A stretch of 62,961 bases of DNA, from positions 1-62,961 of the forward strand of contig JAGPFF010000008.1 in the NCBI GenBank assembly GCA_018056725.1. Reading direction: 5' to 3'. Of this stretch, positions 36,372-45,456 are shown piece after piece. A program made the position numbers and the translations under genes. This DNA is from Anaerolineaceae bacterium (lineage in GTDB: Bacteria > Chloroflexota > Anaerolineae > Anaerolineales > Anaerolineaceae). The notes under the pieces were generated by a model. The model ran no database searches. It saw only the letters and a program-made list of their open reading frames with translations, and was not told the DNA's origin. Position 1 is the stretch's first letter, and the number at the start of each line of letters is the position of its first letter.

Positions 36372-38234
36372 CTAAATCTGGTTGATTGCAGGTGTTCCTG
36401 AATGATGAGGAACCGGAGGCGGGAAGATTTTTTCAAACTCTTCACGCGAAAGCGTTTCCGCTTCCAATAATTTCTCCGCAATGGCATCCAGCTCTTTTCG
36501 ATATTTCGTCAATAAACTTTTAGCCTGAAGATAGGCGTCATTGACCAGTTCGCGAACTTCCTGATCAATTTTCTCCGCGACAGATTCAGAGTAATCACGT
36601 TGTTCGGATATCTCTCTGCCGAGGAAAATCAATTCTTCTTTTTGTCCATACACCATCGGACCCAATTCCGTGCTCATGCCAAGCCGCGTCACCATATTAC
36701 GGGCAAGTTGGGTTACACGTTCAATATCATTGGACGCTCCGGAGGTGATGTCATCAAAGACAATCTCCTCTGCAGCTCGACCACCCAACAAGCCAACCAT
36801 TTCGGCAATCAATTTCTTGCGGGGCATCAGTGTCCGGTCATCTACAGGCAGTGCAATGGTGTATCCGGCTGCCATGCCACGGGCAATGATTGAGACTTTT
36901 TGCACCGGATCGGCTTCGGGCATGGCATTCATCACCACGGCATGCCCGGCTTCATGATAGGCAACTATCCTCTTTTCCTCCGAGCTGATCAAGCGGCTCT
37001 TCCTTTCAGGACCTGCAATGACACGTTCGATTGCTTCCTCGAACTCGCTTTGACCAATGCTCTTCTTATTTCGTCGGGCAGCCAGAATCGCTGCTTCGTT
37101 TACAAGATTCTCAATATCTGCCCCCACGAACCCCGGGGTTGCTTTGGCGAGAATGGTAAGATCGACTTCGGGATCTACTGGCTTGCCACGAATGTGAACT
37201 TTTAGGATGGCTTCACGACCACGGACATCGGGACGATCCAACACCACCCGGCGATCAAAGCGCCCCGGGCGGAGTAACGCCGGGTCGAGAATATCCGGAC
37301 GGTTGGTGGCAGCCATGATGATGATATTAGTATCAGTATCAAAGCCGTCCATTTCTACCAACATCTGGTTGAGGGTTTGCTCACGCTCATCGTGTGATCC
37401 ACCCAAGCCGGCACCGCGCTGGCGACCAACAGCATCGATTTCGTCTACGAACACGATGCATGGTGAATTCTTCTTTGCCTGATCAAACAGATCGCGGACA
37501 CGGCTGGCGCCAACGCCAACGAACATTTCAACGAATTCGGAACCCGAAATCGAGAAGAAAGGTACACCAGCTTCACCTGAGACCGCTTTGGCGAGCAAAG
37601 TCTTCCCTGTTCCCGGAGGACCTACTAAAAGAACGCCTTTAGGAATGCGTGCGCCCAGAGCTACGAATTTCTGTGGTTCACGAAGAAATTCTACAACTTC
37701 TTTAAGCTCTTCTTTGGATTCTTCAATTCCGGCGACATCTGCAAAAGTGACAGTAGGGTGATCTCCAGTGAACATGCGCGCTCTCGACTTGCCAAAAGAC
37801 ATCGCGGCATTATTACTGCCCTGTGCCTGGCGGATAATGTAGTAAAAAGCGCCACCGAAAAGAAGAAACGGAAGGATGTAGAAAAGGGCATTGAAAATTG
37901 CCGTCATCGCGCCGGGGGCTTTGATTTCGATCTTTATGCCGTTACTTGGATTCAGATCTTCCGAAGTTACCCCAAGGGTGACAAGCTGTTCAATTAGTGT
38001 GGTTTCTGCCTCTTTTGTGGATGTTTTTTGAGTTCCAGAATTTAGAACAACAGTTAATTTATTCTCTTCCTCAATGATCCGAGCAACATTTCCTTTTTTA
38101 ATTTCATCGGCTACTTGATTAATGGTTAAGACATTGTCTTCGGCTCCTGTGCGGTTGAATCCAAACACGACCAGTACAATGATCGATAAGAACAGGATCA
38201 AGTAGACAATGTAAGATTGATTTTTTGGTTTCAA
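36372..38234 (-). CDS. ftsH: ATP-dependent zinc metalloprotease FtsH
   Basis: The 620-residue protein starts at TTG 38234, with GGAGG 5 bases upstream. It has two membrane helices (about 8-25 and 110-130) flanking a small external domain, then the AAA module with Walker A GPPGTGKT (about 204-211), Walker [12 protein letters not shown] and the SRH, and the protease site HEAGH (427-431) with a downstream zinc-binding Asp. It degrades misassembled membrane proteins and regulators. A TATAAT at 38270-38265 is a likely -10 element. The stop is TAG. Confidence 0.97.
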   Translation of the reverse strand: MKPKNQSYIVYLILFLSIIVLVVFGFNRTGAEDNVLTINQVADEIKKGNVARIIEEENKLTVVLNSGTQKTSTKEAETTLIEQLVTLGVTSEDLNPSNGIKIEIKAPGAMTAIFNALFYILPFLLFGGAFYYIIRQAQGSNNAAMSFGKSRARMFTGDHPTVTFADVAGIEESKEELKEVVEFLREPQKFVALGARIPKGVLLVGPPGTGKTLLAKAVSGEAGVPFFSISGSEFVEMFVGVGASRVRDLFDQAKKNSPCIVFVDEIDAVGRQRGAGLGGSHDEREQTLNQMLVEMDGFDTDTNIIIMAATNRPDILDPALLRPGRFDRRVVLDRPDVRGREAILKVHIRGKPVDPEVDLTILAKATPGFVGADIENLVNEAAILAARRNKKSIGQSEFEEAIERVIAGPERKSRLISSEEKRIVAYHEAGHAVVMNAMPEADPVQKVSIIARGMAAGYTIALPVDDRTLMPRKKLIAEMVGLLGGRAAEEIVFDDITSGASNDIERVTQLARNMVTRLGMSTELGPMVYGQKEELIFLGREISEQRDYSESVAEKIDQEVRELVNDAYLQAKSLLTKYRKELDAIAEKLLEAETLSREEFEKIFPPPVPHHSGTPAINQI

Positions 38235-38395
38235 ATTCTCCTCCAGTCAAATATGACAATTGAGATTATACCAATGCTTAATCGACAAGGGGAGAGAAAA
38301 ACCAGAGTGTTAATTAAAGATTAATACTTTTCTATGAATTCTTGCGGTTTTCCCCCGAAAGGAAGCCGATTTAGTACCTGTTTTGTTTCAAACCC

Positions 38396-38725
38396 TTATT
38401 TTTTCTTTGGTGGACTAATGAAAGGATGACAAATACCACAGCCAATTTGAGGTTCTTTTACGCTGCTGTTCGATTTTTGACAGAAGGCTTGAATTTCAAC
38501 GTACCGTTTAAAAACACCGAAGCGTTTCTTAATTACGGGAGTAAGTATCATATTTTCGCAGGCATTCGCCCACTGAATGGATGGCACAGGGCAGGTGGAA
38601 CAAAGATCAGGCTTCCAATCCTGGGGCGGAGGTTGTTTGCCAATGAGTCGGCATTCTTCCACCTGTTTTCCACGATAGTAGTCACCATAAAAAAAAGGAC
38701 ACTCAATACCGGCTGGTGTTCTCAT
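38396..38725 (-). CDS. Conserved eight-cysteine small protein
   Basis: The 109-residue protein has cysteines at 9, 25, 42, 45, 56, 82, 96 and 99, among them the pairs LCSTCP and GCGICH. No signal peptide or membrane helix is present, so it is cytoplasmic and could bind zinc or an Fe-S cluster. The start GVECPFF-type pattern (here PAGIECPFFYGDYYRG) resembles a family I associate with Chloroflexota, without known function. It lies 18 bases downstream of efp and upstream of ftsH on the same strand. An opposite-strand frame over the same bases is not protein-like. Confidence 0.75.
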   Translation of the reverse strand: MRTPAGIECPFFYGDYYRGKQVEECRLIGKQPPPQDWKPDLCSTCPVPSIQWANACENMILTPVIKKRFGVFKRYVEIQAFCQKSNSSVKEPQIGCGICHPFISPPKKK

Positions 38726-38743
38726 TGAATTTGAATGTTGTAA

Positions 38744-39301
38744 CTAAACCCGGGTTACATATTCGCCGGTGCGTGTATCCACACGGATAACATCACCAGT
38801 CTGAATAAAATAAGGCACCGACACTTCATACCCAGTTTCCGTTGTTACCTTTTTTGTCACGCCAGTGGCGGTATCCCCTTTGACCGCTGGTTCTGCGTAG
38901 GTAACCTTAAGGTCGACTGTTGTGGGCAGTTCAATATCAATGGGTTCGTTTTCATAAAAGGTCAGCTTTACTTCCATTTCTGGTTTCAAAAACCCAGCGT
39001 AATCGCCAATCACTGAAGCTGAAATTGCCGGTTGGTCGAAAGTCTCTAAGTCCATGAAATGGAAAATCTCGCCGTCGCTATACAGGTACTGCACGTTATG
39101 AAAATCCAGACGGGCGTCCTTAATTCTTTCACCCGAGGTGAAAGTTTTTTCAAGAGTTGTTCCTTTACGTAGATCTCTGGCTTTAATCCGGATCGTAGCA
39201 TTACCGCGACCAGGTTTGTTGAACGAATATTCCAAAACCCGGTACAGGTTGTTGTCCATCTCGAAAATTACACCCTTGCGTAAATCATTGACATCAATCA
39301 T
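38744..39301 (-). CDS. efp: Elongation factor P
   Basis: The start is ATG 39301, with AAAGG 8 bases upstream; a GTG at 39310 is too close to that site. The 185-residue protein has the three beta-barrel domains of EF-P, ending FIQTGDVIRVDTRTGEYVTR. It eases polyproline stalling on the ribosome. The loop that reaches the peptidyl-tRNA reads NKPGRGNATI, so the tip residue is Arg32 rather than the Lys that E. coli lysylates; in Pseudomonas an Arg32 is rhamnosylated by EarP, but no modifier gene is in this window. Confidence 0.96.
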   Translation of the reverse strand: MIDVNDLRKGVIFEMDNNLYRVLEYSFNKPGRGNATIRIKARDLRKGTTLEKTFTSGERIKDARLDFHNVQYLYSDGEIFHFMDLETFDQPAISASVIGDYAGFLKPEMEVKLTFYENEPIDIELPTTVDLKVTYAEPAVKGDTATGVTKKVTTETGYEVSVPYFIQTGDVIRVDTRTGEYVTRV

Positions 39302-39522
39302 TTGTGACACCTTTCTTTGCCAAAAATAGCCGTGAAATTATAGTCCAGCAAGAAAGGTCTGGCAAGAGCAAACTAACAGTGCAAACTAGCAGATGTGTGG
39401 CAGCAAAATGCCTCCCATCAATTCTCTCTGGGACTTTTATCAGGCTGAAATCTAATTTCAATGGGAAAAAACCTTGAGAATTAAGGGTAATCTCTTGTAA
39501 AAACCGGTTGCAAACGAGAATC

Positions 39523-40515
39523 TCATTTTCCTCGTGAAAATGCAGGTGTATGTTTCCACCAGTCGATAGTATCGAGCAAAGTTTCCTTTATGGGGCGAAC
39601 ACGGTATCCGAGCGCTTGTTGTGCCTTGCTGTTGTTGATGACCGCATTGCTCTGTAAGGTTTCCACACTATAGCGGGTGAACTTAGGAATAGAATGCGTC
39701 AGATTATAAAATTGCTCCGCAAAAACAGCTGCCAATTTTGCCAGCCGCACAGGAATGTTGATGTGAACGGCGCGGGGTGAAACGAATTCTTTGACCATCG
39801 ACCAGAGACGAACCACACTGATAAGATGACCGGAAAGAATGTAGAGTTGTCCCACTTCGCCCTTATCGCGCGCCATAATAACCCCATCCACTACATCCCG
39901 GACATCCACAAAATCATAACTGCCATCGATCATATAATTCACCCGCTTGCTCATCCAACCGCACATTACAGAACCCATTTCAGATTTTTTATAATCACAA
40001 GGACCGATGACTCCTGTCGGGCAGACAATCACTGCCGGCAACCCTTTTTTGACCATTTCCAGGACAGCCAGCGTGGCTTCTGCCTTGGATCGATCATAGG
40101 CGGCAATTGCACTGGCAGGGTCAATGGGTGTGTTTTCATCAATTGCATTGCCATGAGGAATCCTCTTGAAGGCATGAATTGAACTTGTATACACAAAGCG
40201 CTTCACGCCAAAGCGCAAAGCGACATTCATGATATTTTGTGTCCCCTCCACGTTTACCTGATGGATCAGGTTCTCCTTACCTGGAGCTATAGAAATGATT
40301 CCTGCCAGATGAAAGACATTTGTTACCCCGTTAAAGGCATTTTCGAGAGAGGGTACATCAAGAACATTGCCGTAAAAGATTTCGATATCAAGTCCTTTGA
40401 TAGGTTCGAGATCTTCGCCCGGTAGGAGGAAAACCCGAACCGCTTCTCCTCGTTTTACAAGTTCCTTAACCAATACATTTCCAATATGCCCGGTGGCGCC
40501 CGTTACAAGGTTCAT
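39523..40515 (-). CDS. NAD-dependent epimerase/dehydratase (extended SDR)
   Basis: The start is ATG 40515 (AGGGG upstream); TTG 40536 is the alternative. The 330-residue protein has the Rossmann motif LVTGATGHIGNVLVKEL, IFYGNVLD, VFHLAGI and the catalytic YTSSIHAF...IAAYDRSKAEAT (YxxxK). It resembles 3-beta-hydroxysteroid/dihydroflavonol-reductase-like extended SDRs that act on sugars or terpenoid-like substrates. Substrate unknown. The 212 bases upstream of efp and downstream of this gene's end hold no further ORF. Confidence 0.88.
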   Translation of the reverse strand: MNLVTGATGHIGNVLVKELVKRGEAVRVFLLPGEDLEPIKGLDIEIFYGNVLDVPSLENAFNGVTNVFHLAGIISIAPGKENLIHQVNVEGTQNIMNVALRFGVKRFVYTSSIHAFKRIPHGNAIDENTPIDPASAIAAYDRSKAEATLAVLEMVKKGLPAVIVCPTGVIGPCDYKKSEMGSVMCGWMSKRVNYMIDGSYDFVDVRDVVDGVIMARDKGEVGQLYILSGHLISVVRLWSMVKEFVSPRAVHINIPVRLAKLAAVFAEQFYNLTHSIPKFTRYSVETLQSNAVINNSKAQQALGYRVRPIKETLLDTIDWWKHTPAFSRGK

Positions 40516-40686
40516 TACCAACCCCTTTCCTTCCAAGAAGAATTCTCTGGTATCTTGAAAGTGTCGAGAAGATTTAAAGGTATGCTGTAAATATCCATTC
40601 TGTAGTCATAGTGACCCATACGTATTCAGAATTATCTTATGCGCCGAGCAGCGTACTGTCATGTGACCTGGGTTAGAACAGAGGTC

Positions 40687-40714
40687 ATAAAAAATGAGCC
40701 CCGAAGGGCTCATT
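40687..40714 (-). terminator. Terminator of the hpf/Tad transcript
   Basis: On the minus strand AATGAGCCC, a TTCG tetraloop and GGGCTCATT are followed by TTTTTT, a classic intrinsic terminator just downstream of hpf. The remaining bases to 40515 hold nothing I recognise. Confidence 0.9.
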
Positions 40715-40734
40715 CTGTTCATGGTTTTTATCGT

Positions 40735-41295
40735 CTATCCGATCTTGGGATCGATCAAGCCCAGATCTCCATCACGGCGCTTATACAGGACATTGATCGA
40801 ACCGGTGTTGACGTTATAGAAAATGAAAAAGTTTTCATGGTCGAGAAGCGCCATTTGCTCAACCGCTTCATTTTCATCCATTGGCACCAGGGTGAAAGAT
40901 TTACGCCGCACAATGGCAGATTTGCCCTCGGAAACCGACTCACTTGGTATTTCAAGCACCTCGGAGGCGGGAGTTCCATCCCCCCGACCGCGGAGACGTT
41001 TTCCTTTAAACCTTTCAATCTGGCGCTGCATTTTATCCACCGCTTTGTCAACAGCAGCAAGGAGATCGTCATCCCTTTCCTCTGTCCGCAGCACAAAACC
41101 CTTTCCGGTCAATGTCAATTGAGCGATTTCACGGTCTGTTTTGTTTCGAGCATTCTTTGCATAGGAAAGATCAAATTTTACATTCTCAAGGTCTGGTAAG
41201 AGTCGTTCTAGACGGGGAACTTTCTTCTCAACATAGTCTTTGATTCGATCCGTCAACTCCATGTTTTTTACATTAATCACAATTTTCTCGTCCAT
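40735..41295 (-). CDS. hpf: Long-form ribosome hibernation promoting factor
   Basis: The start is ATG 41295, after GGAGG. The 186-residue protein has an N-terminal S30AE domain (VKFDLSYAKNARNKTDREIAQL) and a C-terminal dimerisation domain (FTLVPMDENEAVEQMALLDHENFFIFYN), the long HPF form that makes 100S ribosome dimers in stationary phase. It lies between comF and a strong terminator and is probably the last gene of the Tad-comF run. Confidence 0.95.
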   Translation of the reverse strand: MDEKIVINVKNMELTDRIKDYVEKKVPRLERLLPDLENVKFDLSYAKNARNKTDREIAQLTLTGKGFVLRTEERDDDLLAAVDKAVDKMQRQIERFKGKRLRGRGDGTPASEVLEIPSESVSEGKSAIVRRKSFTLVPMDENEAVEQMALLDHENFFIFYNVNTGSINVLYKRRDGDLGLIDPKIG

Positions 41296-41341
41296 CTCTA
41301 CCTCCAAGATTTATGGGATAAATATGCATGGAAGGGAATGA

Positions 41342-42070
41342 TCAACTGCCTGGACTTCCATGCCTTAACGTCCTGGCAAGGGATATTGCTTTCACCTCCA
41401 ACGCTCCACTGTTGATGAGAGCTTCAGCACAATGGTTAATCGTCGCCCCAGTCGTGATGATGTCATCAACCAGCAGAACTTTCTTTTCTTTAAGTTTATC
41501 AGTATTTCCTAAAAATGCACCATCGAGCGCGATGTCCCGTTCTTCCTTGTTGCGATTAATCTGGCTGCCAGTATCGCGAATTCTAGTCAGACTGCGGGAA
41601 GAATATTCGACGCCAAAATACTCTGCTATAGGTCTGGCTAGTAACGCCGATTGATTGTAGGATCTTTCCCTTTGATGCTTTTTTGAAATCGGCACGGGAA
41701 TAACCAGATCAAATTCCCATTGCTTTTCCTCCAGCACCTGGATTAGGAAATGGGAGAAAAAGTCACCCAAGCCCAGGTCACTTTTATATTTCAGCGCGTG
41801 AATGGCTTCCCGTAAAGCTCCTTCGTAAACTCCCCAAGCCGCAACGTCATCGATGAAAGCTGGTGAGGCACTGCATTGCGCGCAGACGTGCTGACCGGGG
41901 GAAACTTGCTCACCGCAAAAGAGGCAAAAAGAATATGGGATGAGTTTCACGGAAGCCAAACAGTCTGCGCAAAAGCGGGTATTTATTTTATGGCAGGCAG
42001 GGCAGCTGGGGGGATAAACAAAATCAGCCATTTTCCACAGAAAACGGCTGATTTCATAGCGAATTTTCAT
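41342..42070 (-). CDS. comF: ComF family phosphoribosyltransferase-like protein
   Basis: The 242-residue protein has two N-terminal zinc-finger CxxC pairs (PSCPACHK, RFCADC, LFCGEQ, VCAQC) and a C-terminal type I PRT motif KVLLVDDIITTGATINH. ComF proteins are needed for DNA uptake in Bacillus and Haemophilus. Its position just downstream of the Tad pilus genes is suggestive, since pili also take part in DNA uptake, but no comEC is in the window. Confidence 0.92.
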   Translation of the reverse strand: MKIRYEISRFLWKMADFVYPPSCPACHKINTRFCADCLASVKLIPYSFCLFCGEQVSPGQHVCAQCSASPAFIDDVAAWGVYEGALREAIHALKYKSDLGLGDFFSHFLIQVLEEKQWEFDLVIPVPISKKHQRERSYNQSALLARPIAEYFGVEYSSRSLTRIRDTGSQINRNKEERDIALDGAFLGNTDKLKEKKVLLVDDIITTGATINHCAEALINSGALEVKAISLARTLRHGSPGS

Positions 42071-42095
42071 AAAATGATTTTACAGGAATTTCCTT

Positions 42096-43040
42096 TTATC
42101 CGCCAAACATTCCAGATTGCATGATTCTTAAAGCGGCGGGAGCTAATAGAATGATCAGGATGGAAGGGAACATGAGGAACGCCATTGGTACCAGCATCTT
42201 GATTGGTGCCTTATGCGCTTCCTCTTCTGCCAGCTGCCGCCTTCTGACGCGCATCTGATCCGCCTGCACCCGGAGGACTTTTGCCAGACTGACACCCAGC
42301 TGTTCACTTTGAATGATTGCCGCGACGAAACTGGTCATTTCGCTTACGCCCACATTTTCCTGCATATCGCGTAACGCTTCACGCCTTAGTTTGCCTAACT
42401 GAATCTCCTGGATCACCCGGGCGAATGCCAGTGATAATTCGTTATTCCACTTTTCGACTACTTTCGCCATGGCACCGTCAAAGCTTAAACCGGCTTCCAC
42501 GCAAATCGTCAAAAGGTCGAGCGCATCTGGCATGGCTTTGCGGATTTCTTTCTGCCGTTTGGTAATTTGTGTGGAAAGTTGATAATAGGGCAGAAACAAC
42601 CCAATCAAGACCGCCACAAGTGAAAAAAGAAAAATTCTCCCCGTTGAGAAATCTTTGGCTAATAATTTAAGCAGGACAAAAGTTACAATACCAAGCCCCG
42701 CACCCCAGATCAGCTGAAGGGTCAGTTGAACCGTGGCGTCCATTTTTGAAGAACGACCCGCCAGTTCAAGCCTTCTGTTGGTACTGGTCAGCCAGTTTTG
42801 AGGAGTGAAGCGTAAGGTAAAATCGCCCAATTTCCTTGCCAACGGGTAAATTACCCGTTCCGTGAACGGAAGGGACATTTCCAATTTTTCGAGATCGATT
42901 TGCTCGCCGGTCAGACTGAATTCATCGAGGCGATCAAGCAACTGTTGGTCACCCGTGGAATAAGGATGCCGAATGCCAATGATGACCAGGACAATCGCAA
43001 GTACGATGAGAATACCAAGAACCAGGAATAAGCCTGTCAT
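42096..43040 (-). CDS. tadC: Tad pilus platform protein TadC (T2SF domain)
   Basis: The 314-residue membrane protein has an N-terminal helix, two central helices, the cytoplasmic T2SF domain (KAMPDALDLLTICVEAGLSFDGAMAKV, LGVSLAKVLRVQADQMRVRRRQLAEE) and a C-terminal hydrophobic helix (APIKMLVPMAFLMFPSILIILLAPA), the layout of TadC. It forms the inner-membrane base of the Tad/Flp pilus together with TadB. AGGAG precedes the ATG. Confidence 0.92.
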   Translation of the reverse strand: MTGLFLVLGILIVLAIVLVIIGIRHPYSTGDQQLLDRLDEFSLTGEQIDLEKLEMSLPFTERVIYPLARKLGDFTLRFTPQNWLTSTNRRLELAGRSSKMDATVQLTLQLIWGAGLGIVTFVLLKLLAKDFSTGRIFLFSLVAVLIGLFLPYYQLSTQITKRQKEIRKAMPDALDLLTICVEAGLSFDGAMAKVVEKWNNELSLAFARVIQEIQLGKLRREALRDMQENVGVSEMTSFVAAIIQSEQLGVSLAKVLRVQADQMRVRRRQLAEEEAHKAPIKMLVPMAFLMFPSILIILLAPAALRIMQSGMFGG

Positions 43041-43052
43041 TTCGAACTCCTG

Positions 43053-44027
43053 CTAAACCTCAATCTGAGCCATGTGATCCATAACAAAATACCCTAGGAC
43101 GACAAGAATGAGCGCCAGCACGATTGCCAGATAACCGCAAGGGAAAGGTGTGTTGGATTCCTGCGCGATTAGGACGGAAATGTATTCCCGATTGATCAAA
43201 TAAATGGCGAGTGTGAGACCGATCGGTAACAACGCCAGCAAACGTGCCGAATATCTCATTTGGGCGGTTAACGTGCGGATTTCTCCTTTTACCCGGACAC
43301 GCTCACGAATGGTGTGGGAGATCGTATCCAGAATTTCAGCCAGGTTACCGCCAACTTCCCGCTGAACCTTCATGGCAGTGACCACCAGGTCCAGATCTTC
43401 ACTCGGCACTCTGCGCACCAAATTGTCCAATGCCTGTTCGGTGGAGACGCCGAGCGTGACTTCCTGAATCACGCGGCGAAATTCATCACAAATAGGTGGT
43501 GGCATTTCTTTGGCAACAGCTTCCATTGCCTGCAGTGTGGAGAACCCCGCTTTCAAGCCGTTTACCATCAAGCTGAGCATGTCACCCAACTCATTGTTGA
43601 ATTTGACGAGACGGCGATTTTTCTGGGATTTGATATACATGTTGGGCAAAAAGTATCCCAAGACCCCACCCAGGAGCGCCAGCGGAAGCGATTTGGAACC
43701 GAGGAAGTAGCCGAGAAAGGCGACGATGATCACGGCACCTACTGTTGCCATGATCAATTCGGCTGGCTTCATTTTGATATCCGCCTGGGCTAAATTTTTA
43801 GCAGCGCGTTCCGACCAGGTGGTTTTTTCCACCCTTTTTGAGAGCCAATCTGAAAAGACAGAAGTCTGTTTTTCTGCTTTTTGATCGACCTCTACGCCAG
43901 CTTCAATAAAGGCATCGAGCCGTTTTTCTTCCGCGGAACGCTGGCTGGAAACGGAGAGCACAATCCCCACGATTACCGCTACAACGATTAGTATGCCGCC
44001 TATCCAAAGAAAAATTACAGGATCCAT
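43053..44027 (-). CDS. tadB: Tad pilus platform protein TadB (T2SF domain)
   Basis: The 324-residue protein has an N-terminal helix, a two-helix region (IIVAFLGYFLGSKSLPLALLG), the T2SF domain (ELGDMLSLMVNGLKAGFSTLQAMEAVAKE, GNLAEILDTISHTIRERVRVKGEIRTL) and two C-terminal helices. It pairs with TadC 12 bases downstream. AAGGA precedes the ATG, and it ends with a TAG stop. Confidence 0.92.
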   Translation of the reverse strand: MDPVIFLWIGGILIVVAVIVGIVLSVSSQRSAEEKRLDAFIEAGVEVDQKAEKQTSVFSDWLSKRVEKTTWSERAAKNLAQADIKMKPAELIMATVGAVIIVAFLGYFLGSKSLPLALLGGVLGYFLPNMYIKSQKNRRLVKFNNELGDMLSLMVNGLKAGFSTLQAMEAVAKEMPPPICDEFRRVIQEVTLGVSTEQALDNLVRRVPSEDLDLVVTAMKVQREVGGNLAEILDTISHTIRERVRVKGEIRTLTAQMRYSARLLALLPIGLTLAIYLINREYISVLIAQESNTPFPCGYLAIVLALILVVLGYFVMDHMAQIEV

Positions 44028-44042
44028 TGGTTATCCTTCTTC

Positions 44043-45437
44043 TTATTTTCGTGTTCCAATACCGAATACGGAAGGGGGCAGGTGAATGCCGGAGGCTTCG
44101 ATCTTCTCAATGAATTTGGGGCGTAAACCGGTGGGGCGTAACCGACCGATCACTTTATTATTTTCATAACCGAGCTGTTCAAAAACAAAAATATCGGTCA
44201 TCGTGATTACATCACCTTCCATGCCGGAAACTTCCGTGATATTGACCACCTTGCGGGTACCATCCCTTAGACGTTCCTGGTGCACCACCAGGTCAATAGC
44301 TGAACTGACCTGTTCCCGAATCGCACGGATAGGAAGATCCATCCCTGCCATCATGGTCATGGTCTCGATTCTCGCCAGGCTGTCACGCGGAGAGTTGGAG
44401 TGGCAGGTGGTCATGGATCCATCATGACCAGTATTCATTGCCTGCAACATATCCAGGGCAGCTTCATCACGAATTTCACCCACGATGATGCGGTCAGGAC
44501 GCATACGCAGGGCATTTACCACCAGGTTGCGGATGGTGATTTCACCCCGTCCTTCAATATTGGGCGGGCGGGATTCGAGTGTGACCACATGTTCCTGGCG
44601 CAACTGAAGCTCGGCTGCATTTTCGATGGTGATAATGCGTTCGTCAGATGGAATGAAACCCGAAAGAACATTCAGCAAGGTGGTCTTACCGGAACCGGTG
44701 CCTCCGGAAATGATCAAATTGACCCTCGCTTTTACACAGGCATCGAGAAATTGAATGGCTTCCGGGGTGATAGATTCCAGCTAAATCAGTTGATCAATCG
44801 TGAAAGGAATGCGGGCAAATTTACGGATGGTGAGTACCGGACCAACGAGGGAGACAGGAGGAATGATAGCGTTGACACGAGAGCCATCCTGAAGACGGGC
44901 ATCCACATAGGGGCTGGATTCATCCACCCGTCTGCCGAGAGGCGAGACGATACGCTCGATGATGCGCATGACATGCTCATCATTCTCAAACGTAACCGGC
45001 AGGCGTTGGATCTTACCACGCCGTTCTACATAGATATTGCGCGCGCCATTGACCATAATTTCTGTTACCGTATCATCATCGAGAAGCGCCTGAAGTGGTC
45101 CGAGACCAAGAATCTCAGCCGCGATCTGTTCAAACAAACGGCTTTTTTCAGTTCTTGAGAGGACAAAGTTCTCTTCCGCCAAAATCTGTTCGAAAAGATC
45201 AAGGATTGTCTTCCGGACTTCGTTCACCTTGGTGACGTCAACACTCGGATCCAGTTCGGCGAGAAGCTTGTTCTGGACTCTGTTCTTCAAGTCCTGGTAG
45301 GCATCCGCTCCGTTTTGCGTGCCACCGGTCATAATCCGGCGTGTTGGCGCTGGAGAGACTACCTGGGTCTCGGCAACCGTTGCCGGGTTTGTCAGCGGCT
45401 GGCTGTCACTTGATTGGATACGGCGTAAAATGGACAT
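44043..45437 (-). pseudogene. cpaF: CpaF/TadA secretion ATPase interrupted by an in-frame TAG
   Basis: One uninterrupted frame of 464 codons is broken only by TAG at 44783-44781 (codon 219). Before it lies the CpaF N-terminal domain, from MSILRRIQSS to RIPFTIDQLI; after it the same frame continues [19 protein letters not shown] into Walker [43 protein letters not shown] (Walker B region) and [17 protein letters not shown]. The frame and all ATPase motifs after the stop are intact, so no frameshift or decay is seen. CpaF powers Tad pilus assembly; without readthrough the ATPase core is not made. A CAG (Gln) to TAG change would explain the codon. Confidence 0.93.
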
Positions 45438-45456
45438 AAATCATATTCCTTAATAA

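Noticed and set aside
38426..38728. Plus-strand ORF over the eight-cysteine gene
   Set aside because: The minus frame has patterned cysteines and operon context; the plus frame has neither.
43314..43793. Plus-strand ORF of 159 codons
   Set aside because: Antisense to tadB, low-complexity and without recognisable domain.
44400..45158. Plus-strand ORF of 252 codons across the cpaF amber codon
   Set aside because: Its product has no family resemblance, while the minus strand shows CpaF motifs on both sides of the TAG.
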